Source of the DNA: Nymphaea colorata
Lineage: Eukaryota > Streptophyta > Magnoliopsida > Nymphaeales > Nymphaeaceae
DNA length: 64,000 nt
Direction of reading: 5' to 3'
Assembly (NCBI RefSeq): GCF_008831285.2
Contig: NC_045140.1
Coordinates: 17,296,370 to 17,360,369, forward strand
Part shown: positions 12,432 through 25,476 of the stretch, piece by piece
Numbering within the stretch: the first letter of the stretch is position 1
Layout: every line of letters starts with the position of its first letter
Made by a program: the position numbers and the translations under genes
The notes under the pieces: generated by a model
Databases searched by the model: none
Seen by the model: the letters and a program-made list of their open reading frames with translations, nothing else
What the model was told of the DNA's origin: nothing

Positions 12432-13364
12432 ATGTTTGCATTGAGTTTTCCCACTTGCCTTTCACATCACACTACCTGATATGGCTAAATAGTGGGAGAA
12501 ATTTGTTTTATATATATATATAAGGAATTGGTAGAAACCAAAAGTTATTTTAAATAAAATATAAACATCTTAATATATTTATAAAAGCTATTTTGATATG
12601 AAACATGTTTTGAATCAAATTGTTTTTACTTTTTGTTATCAAAATGATCATCTCATGGAAGACATTCTTTTTTGCTTATTATAAAAACACTAATAAAACC
12701 TAAAAAACGATCAACTTAATATATATTTTGCATAACATGATTATATTGGTATGGTTAGATTAAAGAAAAAACATTTTAAATATCATATTTAAAGAATCTA
12801 GTTTTTGTCCCTGACTTGTGGGTCTGGTTTCTACCAACAGTGACTTTATATAAAACTGAATTCGTTCAGCCATTTCCCTTTTTTGCCTCGAACATAATTT
12901 CAAAAAAAAAAAAATCCAAAAAAGTCCAAGTAAGAAAGGTTATGCCCATTAATGCCAGTTGGAGTTTTCTCAGCAATAGGGCGATGGCTTCTAGCTGTGG
13001 ACAAACTTGATATTTTCTACCGGGTTATCGTTTTCCCAGCATACAAAATGACATCTAGTTTGAAGGATTTTCCTATGAAACGTTTTCTCACGTGGAGAAT
13101 CGTAGACTTTCGCCCTCCGCTCTTGTGGTTACGAGCAAACATGTAACTCGCTCGGTGATCAGAGAGTAGTTCTTCTGTTGGCAATTAGAAAGAAAAATAA
13201 GGTCTCGAAATGTCCTTTTGAATCATGTTAGGACCTTTGTGAAAAAAATTAAGCAGCAATCTTATACAGGGATTGGGTAACGGAATAAAAAGGGAAATAA
13301 AAGGAGGGAGAGAGATGGGGGGAAAAGAAGGAAACACTTCTGGCTTCCTCCGAGCCTGCCTCTC

Positions 13365-13368
<4 letters not shown>

Positions 13369-13402
<34 letters not shown>
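13369..13402. repeat. (CT)n microsatellite in the SEC14-like 5' leader region
   Basis: About 17 CT units followed by a short CA run, ending roughly 80 bases before the ATG at 13,483. Its position fits the 5' UTR or core promoter of the SEC14-like gene, where CT-rich tracts are common in plants. Confidence 0.9.
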
Positions 13403-13405
<3 letters not shown>

Positions 13406-13482
13406 CACACACAGACGTACATTTCCTCCTCCGAGAAGGGAGAGACGATAATTCTTCTGTTGTGCGGATTCAATACGAAAAA

Positions 13483-16400
13483 ATGGTGAATATCTCCGCG
13501 GATTCGATCCGGCAATTCGAGTCTCTCATCGATCAAGGCGATTTTCTTCACTCTGCTCTCTATGCCCTTCTCTTTCTCCTTTTTTCCCCCTCAAAATTCC
13601 GCCTCTTGGCTTGTTTTCTCGTTCTCGCTAAACTCTAACCGCATGTTTTGCTTCGTTGCATCTTCCTCCTGTCTTGGATTCGGAATGCTGGCCTTCTGGC
13701 TCTCCATTTTTTACCGGAAATTCGTACAGTGGACGAGTCACTGAACAAGACGTTCGCGGTGAGTGATCGCGCCTGAATTTGTTTGATTTGTCTGGCTTTT
13801 TATCGTACTTTTCGTGTGGATTTGTCAGATCTTGTGGTTTTGCCTAGTTGTCCAGATCTCTTATTTTTTAAAAGCTGGTGGAATCGGCATTTAGAACTCC
13901 GATATTTCTTGGTTTGTAGCTTGTTCTTGTGTCTAATTCGATCATTCGAGTTCCCGACGTTATTGTGTTGTACATTCTGTGAGATAGCTTGTTCTGTGAG
14001 ATTTGTGTTTGTAACTGATGCTCATTCTTATTCTAGCGGGCCCTTCTTTACAATTCACGGCTCGCTCTCCGAGTTCTTCCTGTCACCGCTTCGCGTTGGT
14101 CATTCTTCGCTTACGTTTTAAGGAGTGTTTTGCTTTTCTAGTTCGGCTTTCATTTTCCTTTGTATCTTATTCTTCTCTGGGATACTTCGCACTGATGTTT
14201 TCCTTTGTCTCCTTTTTTATTGTCAAATGACAATAGCAGATTCTTCAGTCTTGCAGTTTCAAATTAGTTTTCTTTTTTTCTCATCGGAAACTAAAAAATG
14301 CGCTTTCCTCAATCCTCCTTTTCTTTCCTTCGTGAAATTAACATCAGCTTTTACTCGAGGAGTGTTTCCTTCTTCTCTTCTAATAACAAGAGTAAAATTT
14401 ATCTTAGTTGTATCTTGTTCTTCTTTTTTGAGGCTGTAGAAGGTAGTAGTTACTTCATCTGATACAGTGGGGGTGGTCAAAGGTTCGTCTACGAGTTTTT
14501 GGATTATGAGATAGCAGATGCTTTAATTGCGTTCATCCTGCAATCTAGATTAATCCATTATATTGCCTTAGATTTTGGTGCGCTTCCAAAAAGTTTCTTC
14601 TTTGCATCCCTTTGGTCTTCAACCGAGAATGTCTGATGCACAATTGCTCATGTTTTCATATTTTTTGGTTCATCAATGTTGTTGCTATCTTCAGTCTTTT
14701 TTGGTTGCTTTCAGTATCAGCTTCCTTGTGAGATCCTTGGTCACAATTATTGCACAAGTCCCAACCTTTTTTGTGCCTTAACTGAGTAGTTGCTATACCC
14801 GACAGGGTCTTGGTCTCTGCTTGAGTAAGGAACCGGAACCTATTCTATTTTGGGATTCTTCAAAATGTTGAAAAGTGACAATTTCTTGAACGGTTGGACC
14901 TACAGTTTGGACAAAACCCTGGCATTCTATTGACCTTGTAATTAGCTTTTTTTCATCAAGAAGCACTGTCAGCTGCAGCATCTTGATGCAGCATTGTGCT
15001 TCTGTCTTCCTATATAATGGTAAAAATTTAAGCTTAGTACTTAAATTTGCTCTTGAAGTTTGAGTATTGTGTCTCAGAAACTTTTTTTTATTTGCCCTAA
15101 ATGTGAAGCAATGAATGTGCCACACAAACCAATTGCATGTAAGTAAATTAGGTTTCACCTTGTCACTGATGGTTTTGATGTTCCTTTCTAATACTAAAAA
15201 TAAACTCTAACAGAGTGGCCATCTTCTGGAACATGCTTAATTGTTCAGTGATGATGACCACCTGATCTTTCCTTGAGGGAAAAAAAAATGTAAAGATCGA
15301 TTCTCCAATCCCCTTGGATTCTTGGACATCTAATTGCAATCTATGATCAATTTGCTGCACTTAAAAACGTGTTGCTTGTGGGCTGCATTTGGTAACCCTT
15401 ACACTCTTTTGATGACTGTTGGTGTAGGTAGGAAGTTAGAATTTTGAATATGATACTGTCCAGTCTTCAGTTGTATCTCCACCACCTTATCATGCAAACT
15501 TTTTGTCATTTTGTATTTGCAAGGTTTATTTCCAGCAGTTTCATTTTCATGCCTGATGCCCCTGATGTTAGCTATTTTCATTAGTTACAGGGCACATGAT
15601 AAACTTCCTAGTTTTGACTTTGTGTCGTTTTCTTCTCTTCTTCCACGGTCAAAAATTTATATAATTTCCTCCTATCCAATTTAAGCTGTTTAGACTGAAG
15701 ATCATATATATGCAAGCTAACTGAGCTTACTGTTTTTTCAGAACGTGCATCTGGGGAACCGAGTTGATACATTAGTAAGATTTCTGAAGGCCAGGGATGG
15801 GAATGTTTCAAAAGCGCATAAAATGGTTAGCTTGCATTTCTTCTTCTCAAATTAGATCAGTGACTTCTTTCATTTCAAGAGAAGCATAACACTTGCTTTC
15901 CTTCTATTAAGGGGGAATTTTTTTAGCTTCTTTCATTGGGAAAAGTGATGAAATTTAATCTCATTTATGGAACTCTGGTTACTATTGTAGTTGATGGATT
16001 GCTTGAACTGGAGAATACAGAATGAGATTGACAGTATATTAACTGTGAGTTTCTCATATGCTTCCTCAAAAGTTTTCTAACATGGGTAGCTCCACGATAC
16101 TCCAGTTTATCAGTTGGATGTTTTTTCTTTTCCCTCCGTGAATACATGTTCTCATGATTTGCTTTTCTGCTTTGCTTTGTCCTCAGAAACCTATTGTTCC
16201 AAAAGAACTGTATGGAGCAGTTCGCGATTCACAGCTCATAGGATTGTCTGGATACTCGAAAGAGGTTGGTACTTAGCATTTTTACTTTCTTAAGATGCCC
16301 CTCTTTTGTGCTTAAAGCTTGGTTCTAGCTTTGTTCTTGTGTTTTTGGATCTAGAAAGAGCATTTATTGGCAACTTTCCTTGGAACTAGAGGATATCTGC

Positions 16401-19400
16401 TTGCACTTCTAACAAGTCTCAGTTAATTGTAACCTTCCAAAGATCTCAGTTTGGCTTTCTTTCCAACAATTTCTCCTTAAGTTCCATAAGTTTCAAGCTT
16501 ATGCTTTAGCTAAGGTTAAAATGTTTTAATTATACTATTAGATAAGCAGAAGCATCAGCTAAATGCAATGGTGCATCTCCTTTTTTCAGAGGCTGCGTAG
16601 ATATTAACAGTCCAAAAGTCCTACCTTGAGATTGTTCTTTATTGAAGGCAACTATTTCCCGAAGGACAAGAAATTGTTCGCTGAAATCAAAGCTAATGTC
16701 AGCCTTCTAAAATCTTTGTTACCATGTCTTTACTCTTTATAAATGAAAGATATCAGGATCTACCATTCTTTTGCAGTTGCAGTACGTTTGTCACTTGTTG
16801 GTATGAGAGCTGTAAGACATAATAAATTGCAGTTTTTCTTTTACAGGGTCTTCCTGTCTTTGCAATTGGTGTTGGTCTCAGTACATTTGATAAAGCATCT
16901 GTAAGTGCCTGAGTTTCCTACATTGTCCTTTGCTTATGTCAGCACATGTACCAAATTCTAGATGCCATTTTCCTATTTGAACAGCAATTCACGTGATATC
17001 TCATTTCACTTGGTTTGCCTCAAATATTTATGCTCTTAAGTATGTATATGATCATAGGACCTAAATAATGCAAACTGCAAAGCATCATATGGTTGAGGAT
17101 GTAGGAAGTGCATTTATGTAATTGCTGAGTCTGACATTCTTATTTATTAGCTTTACTTGGAAAGAGCCGTATAAGCTGTTCATGGAAGTCCAATACATTA
17201 CGGTTGATGATTTATGTTTGCATAGACTGAATGTTAATATTTTTAACTTCTTACACTGATCAATTTTTAGCACAGTTGTAATTAGGAGACTTAAGCATCG
17301 GGACTAAGATTATAGATGTACATTACTGTTTTCCTCAGCCTATAGACATGTAATGCTTGTTTTAGATAATAGTACACGAGACATGGATCATCAGGCATGA
17401 GCGATGCTTGCAGATGTCAACAAACCAAGTTAGCAGTTAGTCAGATATTTAAAAGGAAGGATATTGTTTAGTCCAGCCAACAGAAAATTGAATTATGGAG
17501 AGAAAACAAAAAGACATCCAGAATAAGACTTAGACATCCTGAATAAGACTTCTCCTTCAGATTATGCACTTCAGTTTGGAAAAACTTGCTTTTCTGTACC
17601 ATGAAAATAACAAAGAATACAATGTTACTCATGCAGGCCTGTTATGTAGGTACCATTTTTCAGCAGTTACCATTCTAAGACTATTTTGCTCCACACTCAC
17701 GTTTTTTGTATTCAATTTGGACTTCAGTGTTCTTTGCTTTTCCTCTCTGTAGGTTCACTACTATGTGCAGTCACATATCCAAATAAATGAATACAGAGAT
17801 CGTGTCATTCTGGTGAGTTTATTGTTGATGTACATACTAATTCTTTTATATGTTTCTCTGATGCAGTTATACCTACTAAATTGTCAAGAGAAAAAATGGT
17901 TACCAATTTGTTTTTGTTTCTTGTACCTGAAGTTTTCTGTCTGTTCTCATTCTTTGTTTTCAGCCCACTGCCTCAAAGAACAATGGCAAGCATATAAGTA
18001 CCTGCTTGAAAATATTGGATATGACAGGACTGAAGCTTTCAGCACTAAATCAACTAAAGGTCTTCTTTTAACTGTTTAAGGTTCTGAAGAGTGAAAACTC
18101 TCTTTTTATGAGCTCTCGAGTTTTTCTTTATTATTATTATTTTTTCTATTTGTGAGGTTACTGTTCCCACAAATGTCTTGTTTTTCATTTTAATTGCATC
18201 TTGACTTACATAAAAAATATGGTTGATGTAATAGATCACTCCTGCTTTTAGGGGCCTTCAATTTTACTGCAGAGTACTTGATTACTTATGCAAATTCACC
18301 TGCATAATTTATCTTCAGCTGTCAGCACAGTTTTGGGTCGCAGCTTTTGGAAGAATCTCCTAGACATGTAATAGATATAGTTGGATTATGATTCAGCCTA
18401 GGTTCAAATTTGGTTAGTGTGGATCGTGATGTATCTTTTCCTTTTCTCCATGTTCTATCAAAAAAGCCCATAATATTTAATTTTGCGCCATCAATCCTCT
18501 AAAAGATTGAACCTAAAGACACATACACAACAAATTTATGTGTGTACTTACATATGTATGGAATTCAGGAGCATGAAAGTGAAATACAGACACACCCACA
18601 CACATGTAAGTGTTCAAGAACCTAAAAGAGAGAAATTTTTCTTGTTGATCTTATTGCAGCAAGTAGAACATTATAATTTGGAAAAGGTAAAAATGTCCTT
18701 TATTTGTTATAGATGTTTTTTCTGGGTTCCACGTTTGGGACATATAATGCTTTCTCTTTCTCTTCCATAAGTTCAATTGATCTCTATCTTCACATAGGAC
18801 TGCTTTTTCCTTGCATTTATTATTACTTGAGCCAAACAGAGGCAGAAAAAATATATGCGAAGCAAGTGGCTGCACATTCTTGAAGATTTTTAACAAAATT
18901 GCAATTTTATGGATGCCTGCACCAAATTTATTTAGTCTGCTATTTTTTATGAGCTTATGAATTTGTAAGATCTTTAGTCAACTATCCTTTGTAAATTAAC
19001 AAAACGTGTCCCATGCAATGCAGCTGTTGACAATCATATCTACCATTGATGATCTGAACTATCCAGAGAAGACGGATACCTACTACATTGTTAATGCTCC
19101 ATACATATTCTCAGCATGTTGGAAGGTGGTGTGTTTTTCTCTTAAACATTTTCGTTTATTCGATCTTTTTGCTGAATAGTTTTTTCTGACCTCTCTTGTA
19201 ATAGTGGTGCATGTAAGCAAACTTGCTCTTGGAGATACTGGTCAGTCTTAGCATCGCTAATTTTTTCTTGTCCATTTTCTTTGTTGTATAGGTAGTGAAG
19301 CCGCTTTTACAAGAGAGGACCCGGAAAAAGATACAGGTTTTGCAAGGCTGTGGTAGAGACGAACTTTTGAAGGTAAGGCTCTATAGATTTTTTAAAAAGT

Positions 19401-20874
19401 TCCATAGGCAAAACTACCCAATAACAGACATTTATGGTTTTTCTTTTTACTCTTTAGAGAGGGTTTATATCAGTGGCATAGCCAGAATTTTTTTTGTGGA
19501 GTGGCACTACTACATAATAACTTAATTTTAGACCGTTCAAAAATTCTTGGACCCTTCAAATGTATAGTAAAATATCGAGGGGCATTAATAGGTAATAAAC
19601 CAAATATATGGGTCCACATTGAGCAACTGCCTGCACAAGCCCACTGCCCACAATGACTCTTCCGCTGGTCCAGATGCTAAGTATTATTTTAGAGATTTTC
19701 CAACTTCCTGTTTCACATTCTTGTCAAAGTGGGGAAGTCCAGTTCCTGTGACGATTCTGCTAGTTGCTGGGCCTTTTACAAGGTTTATCGATTGCTTTAT
19801 CTTTGTTTCATGGGGTTGAATGTTCGTGTTTCTGCACATGATTGTGTTCACATGTTGATTTTGGAACGTACTTCCTTTCATAGATATGCTTAAACTCAAA
19901 CCTCCCTAAATGTGTATAGTTACAGAATCAAAAAGTTTGGTTATCATCTCCAATAAAAACGGATGGATTTTTTTCTTTTATCATTGTGACATGTCTCAGA
20001 ATTCCAGTTTGACTCATCTCTTTGCATTATAATGTGTTCATAAATGATTAACTTGGTCACTCGGCAAGACAAGTTTTTGTTTACGCTAAATTGATAGTTC
20101 CTTGTTGACCTCATTGAACATTTAAAGTTGTTCTCTGGAGCATGGAAAGAGGTATATCATCGTTTAGTGCGTACCTGTTTCTAGTGACCAGCGATCTTGT
20201 GATGCAACTCCTTGCCCATTCTGACATAGTCACCTGTTTTATTGTTCATTGTTATATATCAGCATCCTTTTACTTATCTTGTTTTCTAGTATTATTTGAG
20301 AAATACCCTTGCCTTGATGTCATAGCAGCAAAATATCTATCAATTATCGATTACGTTACATAGAAAGCCTTGTGATTTCTAGTTATGCATCAGCGGTCTC
20401 ACGCCAAGCAAATTCTGTTGGCTTTGTATTCAGATTTGTCTTCCATCGAGTTATCTCCATAATTTACTAAATAGAGTTATACAAGTGCTGGCCAATCTTT
20501 GGAGCAATTAAACAACGAAAATTAGCTCAACATCCTGTATATTTGTGGTTGTTTTGTAGATAATGGACTACGCATCCCTCCCTCATTTCTGTAGAAGAGA
20601 AGGATCGGGTTCATCAAGGCATTACAATGCCGAGGTAGATGACTGTTTCTCCTTGGACCACTCCTTCCACCAACAAATGTACAGCTATATCAAGCAGCAG
20701 TCGTTAGGTTCACAACTCACCATGCCCGCACCTCAAGGTTCTTTCCATGTGCGTTTCCCTGAGCCTGACCCTGAAGGATCAATGATTGCCGAAACTATTG
20801 AGTCAGAATTGCACAGACTTGAAGGTCAAAATTCACATTGTAATGCAGGATCTCTTAAGATCAATGGCGAGTGA
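13483..20874 (+). CDS. SEC14-like phosphatidylinositol/phosphatidylcholine transfer protein (CRAL-TRIO domain)
   Basis: Eleven coding exons give 335 residues: 13483-13537, 13730-13758, 15742-15825, 15991-16044, 16187-16264, 16847-16900, 17753-17812, 17964-18059, 19024-19125, 19292-19372, 20560-20874. The reading phase is continuous across all joins. The product matches the plant SEC14 cytosolic-factor family end to end: a CRAL-TRIO N-terminal helical part at about 20-75 (VRFLKARDGNVSKAHKML), then the lipid-binding CRAL-TRIO domain at about 80-235 (DSQLIGLSGYSKEGLPVF, DMTGLKLSALNQLK, ISTIDDLNYPEK, NAPYIFSACWKVVKPLL). The tail carries FHVRFPEPDPEG and ends LKINGE. Family knowledge: cytosolic or membrane-peripheral exchange of phosphoinositides, without a membrane span. 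Exon 1 ends CAAG|GC, so intron 1 appears to be GC-AG rather than GT-AG. The start is chosen because MVNISADSIRQFESLIDQ aligns with the usual N-terminus. All other introns are GT-AG; intron 10 is 1.2 kb and holds a small element fragment. Confidence 0.95.
19471..19600. mobile_element. Element fragment inside SEC14-like intron 10
   Basis: It starts CAGTGGCATAGCCAGAA, followed by a T-run and GTGGAGTGGCAC, resembling the left end of the GGGGCGGAGCCAG family. GAGGGGCATTAATA occurs further right. Boundaries are approximate and the right terminus is unclear. Confidence 0.4.
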
Positions 20875-21299
20875 GACCGTTGGAATAGAGGTACGTACAG
20901 GAGAGAGGAGTGACCCACTAACTTATGCGACCATTAACAGAGAAAGTGCTGCCGAGTGAGCTCTTTGAGTTTTGGGGACACCAAACCCCAGTGGCGGTTG
21001 TGAGTTGTTTTACGTCCGCAGCTTTATTTGGTGTAGCCTTCAACCTACGGAGAATTCTGTTAGAAAATCCTAATTTGCTTTTAAGCTTGTTTCTCAGTGT
21101 GAAGAACCTCCAGAAAAATTGGACAATCCATGAATTGACGCATGGAGGGGACTGAAGAATTATACTATTAGTGCAGTACATGTAGTGATGGGTTTTTGTC
21201 CCATTTCAGAAGGATGTTTATGTAGACTGTTTTTGTCCTTCCAACAATGGCGTCTTTAATATGACCATATGAAGCATGTAAGGAAAACCTTTCTGTGCA

Positions 21300-21565
21300 A
21301 TCGAAGAATGAAGAAAAATATCTTGTACCGTCCATGAATTTATGCTGAGGAACGATTCGGCTACTATTTCTTCTTTCAAGGAACTGCCTGTGATTTTTTT
21401 CCCTTCACGACGTCTTCAGCAGGTTACTTCTTTTCGAGTCCTTGATTTTTCTTAAAATCTGAAGGCCTTGTGTGCTATCAGATTTCCTTGGGCTGACGCT
21501 CGTTTCAAGATATAACTTACCCCTTTACCCGTGCTAACATCCTGAAGCGAATGAAAGTTTCCCGT

Positions 21566-21596
<31 letters not shown>

Positions 21597-23380
21597 AAAC
21601 TAGAATACATTATTTGGCAGAGTGTTAGAATTTAAAAAGGTTCCTCGTTTTGTTTGCTCTTCTTTTTTGTCATATTAAGCTTGCCTTTCACATGTGAGTT
21701 TGCTTGCTTGATTTTAAAAAAATCTAAGATTCAGCTGAGACCAAACTAGTTCTTTGCACAAGTTCTCTCTCTACATATACTCTCATTAAGAACTAAAGAA
21801 AAACTCAGTCCTAAACCTTCGTAGGAGTAGCAGAGGTCCTCCCCAACGAAATGAAGTTTATTCAGCTTTCGAAATCAAATTCTACGATCGATTACAACAA
21901 GACATTTCAATAAGTTTCTTCACCTTGATATATGATAAATATATTAACTAATAACACTTATATTAACGTTTGTCCTGCCTCTCTTTATTTCTAGGAAACA
22001 GCTGTTCACTATTCCATTGTGCAAACACGACAATGGCAGGACTCGCGGACTAGATTGGTTCAAACATCGAATGACTGATCCGAGTCGAAGGCCTATTTGA
22101 TGAAGTTTAGCACCAGAGAGTACTTCACTCTATTCCGGTAGTGGATCCACTAAAGCAACGCATAACCCACTAAAAATCCCACAGGTTGAACTCTTGTCAG
22201 AGACCTAAATCTCGATTCTCTGTATGGTTTATCTCATAAATTCCAGCATAGAAATGTCCATGTCCGAACTCATTTAAATATCTGGAACAGGTTTAAAATG
22301 GTACCCAACCAGCCGAAACCCGCTGCTGGGTCCATCGAATAAAACATAAACCAAAATAGTCCTGTATCGAAAATATGTTTTTAAATTTATGTTTTATAAG
22401 AAGTGGTTTGTGAAACTAATGTTGAGCTGTGAGGAGGTGGTCTGCGGGGTTGAATCCATCCGTCTTGTCAGATTTCATGACGAGCGTAGACAATTCTTCT
22501 GAGCTCATCTTTTTCCATTTTTCCATTAATGGTTTACGGAGTCGATGTTATCCACAGTTTTTTTTCCTTCCTCTCCCCACCATTTTCTCATTTTGAAAAA
22601 GGAAAAATCATGTTAGAATATAAAGAAAGAAAAGGAGAGGGAGTGAAACAAAAGAGAAGCTAATATATTTTTAATTTTTTTAAAATTAAAGAGATTGGAA
22701 GGGAAATGAAAGAATTGCTCTCTCTTTCTCTCTCTACGGTTCCCTCTCTCTCTCCACCTAGATCCAACTTTTTTATCCTTTTTTGGTGTTTTTTTGTTTT
22801 CACAACTAACATTTTTTAATATTGTTGTTGCTTAAAAATGGCACTTTGAAATCTATGTTTTTTTTCTCATTTTCTTTCTTTTTAATGTTTCCGAAAACCA
22901 TTCCACCCTGAAACCTCATTTTTTAAGGGCATTTTTTCCTCTCACCACCATTTTCTCATTTTTTTCGAGTCTGTTTTCATACTTCTGGTTGTTGAACGAA
23001 AAGGTGTGGGACGGAAATTAAAAATAAAAGAAAAGATCAACATAAATCAAATCCCTTCAAAATTAAAAACATTGGGACGGAAATAAAAAAAAACATGTTG
23101 GTTACCTTAACTCTCTCTTTTTCATCCCCATTCTCTTCTCCATCATTTTATTTCATCAGTTTATTTCCCTCTTTTTCCATGACCGTCTTATAATTGGTGA
23201 AGTGCATCGAGGCCATTTTGGTAATTAAAAAAATGTTTTTTTATATTTTTTTTACTTTTTTCATTTTTATTTTCTGTCTTTATAAAAAAATTCAAGGTAT
23301 TTTAATCACTAACTACACTGGACCAGTACAAACATATAACCAGGTTCGTTCAATAATTGGTAAGGAATCGATTTATCCCA
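21300..23380. other. Intergenic region with low-complexity DNA
   Basis: No gene is seen. A CT microsatellite lies near 21,571-21,597 and T-rich, C-poor low-complexity DNA covers about 22,560-23,290. The piece at about 22,250-22,530 (GGTTTAAAATGG, then GAGGTGGTCTGC and TTCTTCTGAGCTCAT) recurs in diverged form at about 27,480-27,630, 29,310-29,480 and 30,590-30,880. It is part of the duplicated landscape of the microprotein array. Confidence 0.55.
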
Positions 23381-24070
23381 GCTTCCAAACACGGAAAAGA
23401 AAGAAAAAAGCCACGAATGGAATGGGCATAAATGCAGTACGAAGTGGTGACCCTTATTATATATATGGAAGAAAGAAAAATTATGTTGGTACATTTAGTT
23501 TGAATTCGCCGATTCAAACCAAATTCATGCAACAATGTTAAGTTTCATGCACCGTTCGATTCTGCTCCTATTCGATTCGCCGATTCCTTGAACCTGCCTA
23601 CTGCCAAATCCGATTAACAAAGCGAAACAATAAAATTGGATCAGAAAAGCGAAACAAGTTCATGCAGATAAAAGGTTTGAGATGCTTCTTCTTTCGCATT
23701 GAGACGGTGAAGCAGAAAACTTGGTGAACATTTTTTCCACCTTCATGGATGGTGGCAATCCTTTGAATGGACAATTTAGATTCACGGAGAAGTCTTGCTA
23801 AATTTTGGGACCATGAGATGGGAAACAGAGAGACTTTAAAGTATTATGGCCGCCACTTTTCCTAAGCATTCATTTTTTTTCATTCCAATCTTGCAACGAA
23901 AAGTTCTCACACCAGCAATATAGCAACAAGGTTAGTTAAACAATCGAAAATGGACATTAACCATTGAAACTAATTGTTCTAGAAATCGGGAATCTGTTGT
24001 TCATCTCATGCTTTTAGCAAACTAATGACTCCAAACTAATTTCAGCAAAAACTGCCTTCCTTCCAAATAG

Positions 24071-24084
24071 ATATATATATATAT
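24071..24084 (+). promoter_or_regulatory. Putative TATA region of microprotein copy A
   Basis: An (AT)7 tract ending 69 bases before the ATG at 24,153. Copy E has an equivalent TA tract at 32,480-32,500, 70-75 bases before its ATG. The conserved spacing suggests a TATA element with a short leader. Confidence 0.4.
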
Positions 24085-24152
24085 CTTCATCGGTTTGGCT
24101 TCCTCCACAGAATCACCATCTTTCTTCCTTTTCCTTCTGTTTCATTGTTATC

Positions 24153-24356
24153 ATGGAGCCACTTGCAATTGTAGCTTGTACTGGAGGTGTGATTGGGCAG
24201 TTTGGTATCATCATGTTGCGATTCCGGCCAGTTTTCGACGTAGTTTGCAGGCTGATTGATTGTCTCAGAAACCCGAGCCCGCTGCCTGCGAGGGCTGTCA
24301 CTGCTGCTGCCATTATAGAGGGATTAGAAGCACTGGGCACTCCTCACCAAGCCTGA
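24153..24356 (+). CDS. Unrecognised 67-residue microprotein, copy A
   Basis: A single-exon frame of 67 codons with A at -3 and G at +4 of the ATG. The family is not recognised. Layout: a hydrophobic small-residue-rich segment at residues 3-22 with a GGVIGQFG motif, a basic/amphipathic stretch (RFRPVFDVVCRLIDCLRNP, 23-41), a proline-rich hinge at about 41-47, and an alanine-rich helix-like tail (AVTAAAIIEGLEAL, 48-61) ending TPHQA. Cysteines 9, 32 and 37 are shared with copies C and E, and C9 and C32 or C37 are traceable in B and D. The hydrophobic start could be a membrane anchor or signal; the sequence does not decide. Copy A differs from copy E at 7 of 67 residues but also has about 11 synonymous codon differences. 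Function is unknown. Confidence 0.7.
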   Translation: MEPLAIVACTGGVIGQFGIIMLRFRPVFDVVCRLIDCLRNPSPLPARAVTAAAIIEGLEALGTPHQA

Positions 24357-25428
24357 GACTTTATTGAGAGCACATTGTCGCATCTTTGGCTATGTGTACT
24401 TCTTTTATAGTATTATTGGACATTGTCCCATTCACCATCTCTTTGTCAATGAATCTATAGGCAACCGGCCCTTTAAGAAAGGCCAGTCGAAACTGTGAGT
24501 TTATAAATCTTCTTTAGATTCTTCTAGGGTTCAAGCGGTGATGTATTATCACCAAATTCCTCATCATTATTATTCTATAAACTTGTGCTTCTGTTTCACG
24601 TTGGCCCCTGTTAAAATTTCGAAATTGTAATTCTAATTTATGTGAAGGAAAAGAGAGAGAGAACAAATAAATTCCTCACTTCATCCAACTCAACTCATTA
24701 TTAACAAAGGTAGAATGGAGACGAGAGAAAATTGGGAAGATCAAATTGTTTGGCAATAACTGCTATCTTTCCTGACTAAACGTAAACCAATCTATCTTCA
24801 TTTTTCGTCTGCACATTATGCACTGTTGATGTCGTAACAATATGCAAGGATCTTTATTTCTTCTATATTTTGTGAGTATATGTGGCATATATAGGTGACA
24901 AATTAGTTATTCAATGCAGAAAGTATGATTTCTGAATTTGCAATTTTTTTGGGTAATGTTGATCAATCATCAATTTCGGCATTTCTACATGAAAAGTACA
25001 TGGTGGTTAATCTGATGTATCCGGAACGTGAGATTTCAACTAACAGTTGTTGAAGCTTAAATTTGCATGAATTATTTTTCATGAAATACTCGTACCCCTG
25101 ATGACAGCAAACAAACATTAACCAAACAATGCCAAAATCGGTATGAATTAGAAACTGGTACCGTTCTTGATCTCCTGGTTTTGGCACGTTAATCTCTCAA
25201 CTTAATTAAGCTCAAACCACCTTCCTCCCCAAACATTGCCACTATATGTATCACCCAGTTTCTCCGAGAGAAACCTGTTCCGGCCGCACCATGCACAGTA
25301 AAGGAGCGGAGGTCATTTTGATGATATATTAAAAGGATTGTCTTCCATTGTTTTTTTTTACTTTTTTTTCATTTTCAATTTTGTCTTTACAAAAAAACAA
25401 TAGCAGGTTTGAGTTTCTTCCATCTGCA

Positions 25429-25432
<4 letters not shown>

Positions 25433-25476
<44 letters not shown>
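25433..25476. repeat. (CT)n microsatellite at the 5' end of microprotein copy B
   Basis: About 20 CT units directly abut the first recognisable codons of copy B. They replace the first six or so codons present in intact copies; in copy C a short CT run lies just before the ATG. Confidence 0.9.

Larger units (their letters stand above)
7205..13300. other. Gene-free region with scattered repeats
   Basis: No gene is supported here. Contents: a fragment of the GGGGCGGAG family (about 9,024-9,165); a stretch near 9,500-9,720 with repeated GATACG/TATCGG words; a GC-rich island at 10,580-10,790; an AT-rich core with GC-rich flanks at about 11,360-11,600 that may be a small transposon; and a TA/GA microsatellite at 12,374-12,431. 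Open frames of 60-146 codons in this interval have no family signature. Confidence 0.55.
23380..24550 (+). repeat. Segmental duplication block A (paired with 31,840-32,990)
   Basis: About 1.15 kb carrying microprotein copy A. Upstream, downstream and coding parts align with the block around copy E. Shared landmarks include a FSLNSPIQ / ISLNLPIQ-like stretch about 600 bases upstream, ACTCCAAACTAATTT about 115 bases before the ATG, a TA-rich TATA region, and CCCATTC.CCATCTCTTTGT downstream. Boundaries are estimated by eye. Confidence 0.7.

Noticed and set aside
24113-24340. Antisense frame over the microprotein copies
   Set aside because: Open in all copies, but its start region and end vary and it accumulates two to three times as many residue changes as the sense frame.
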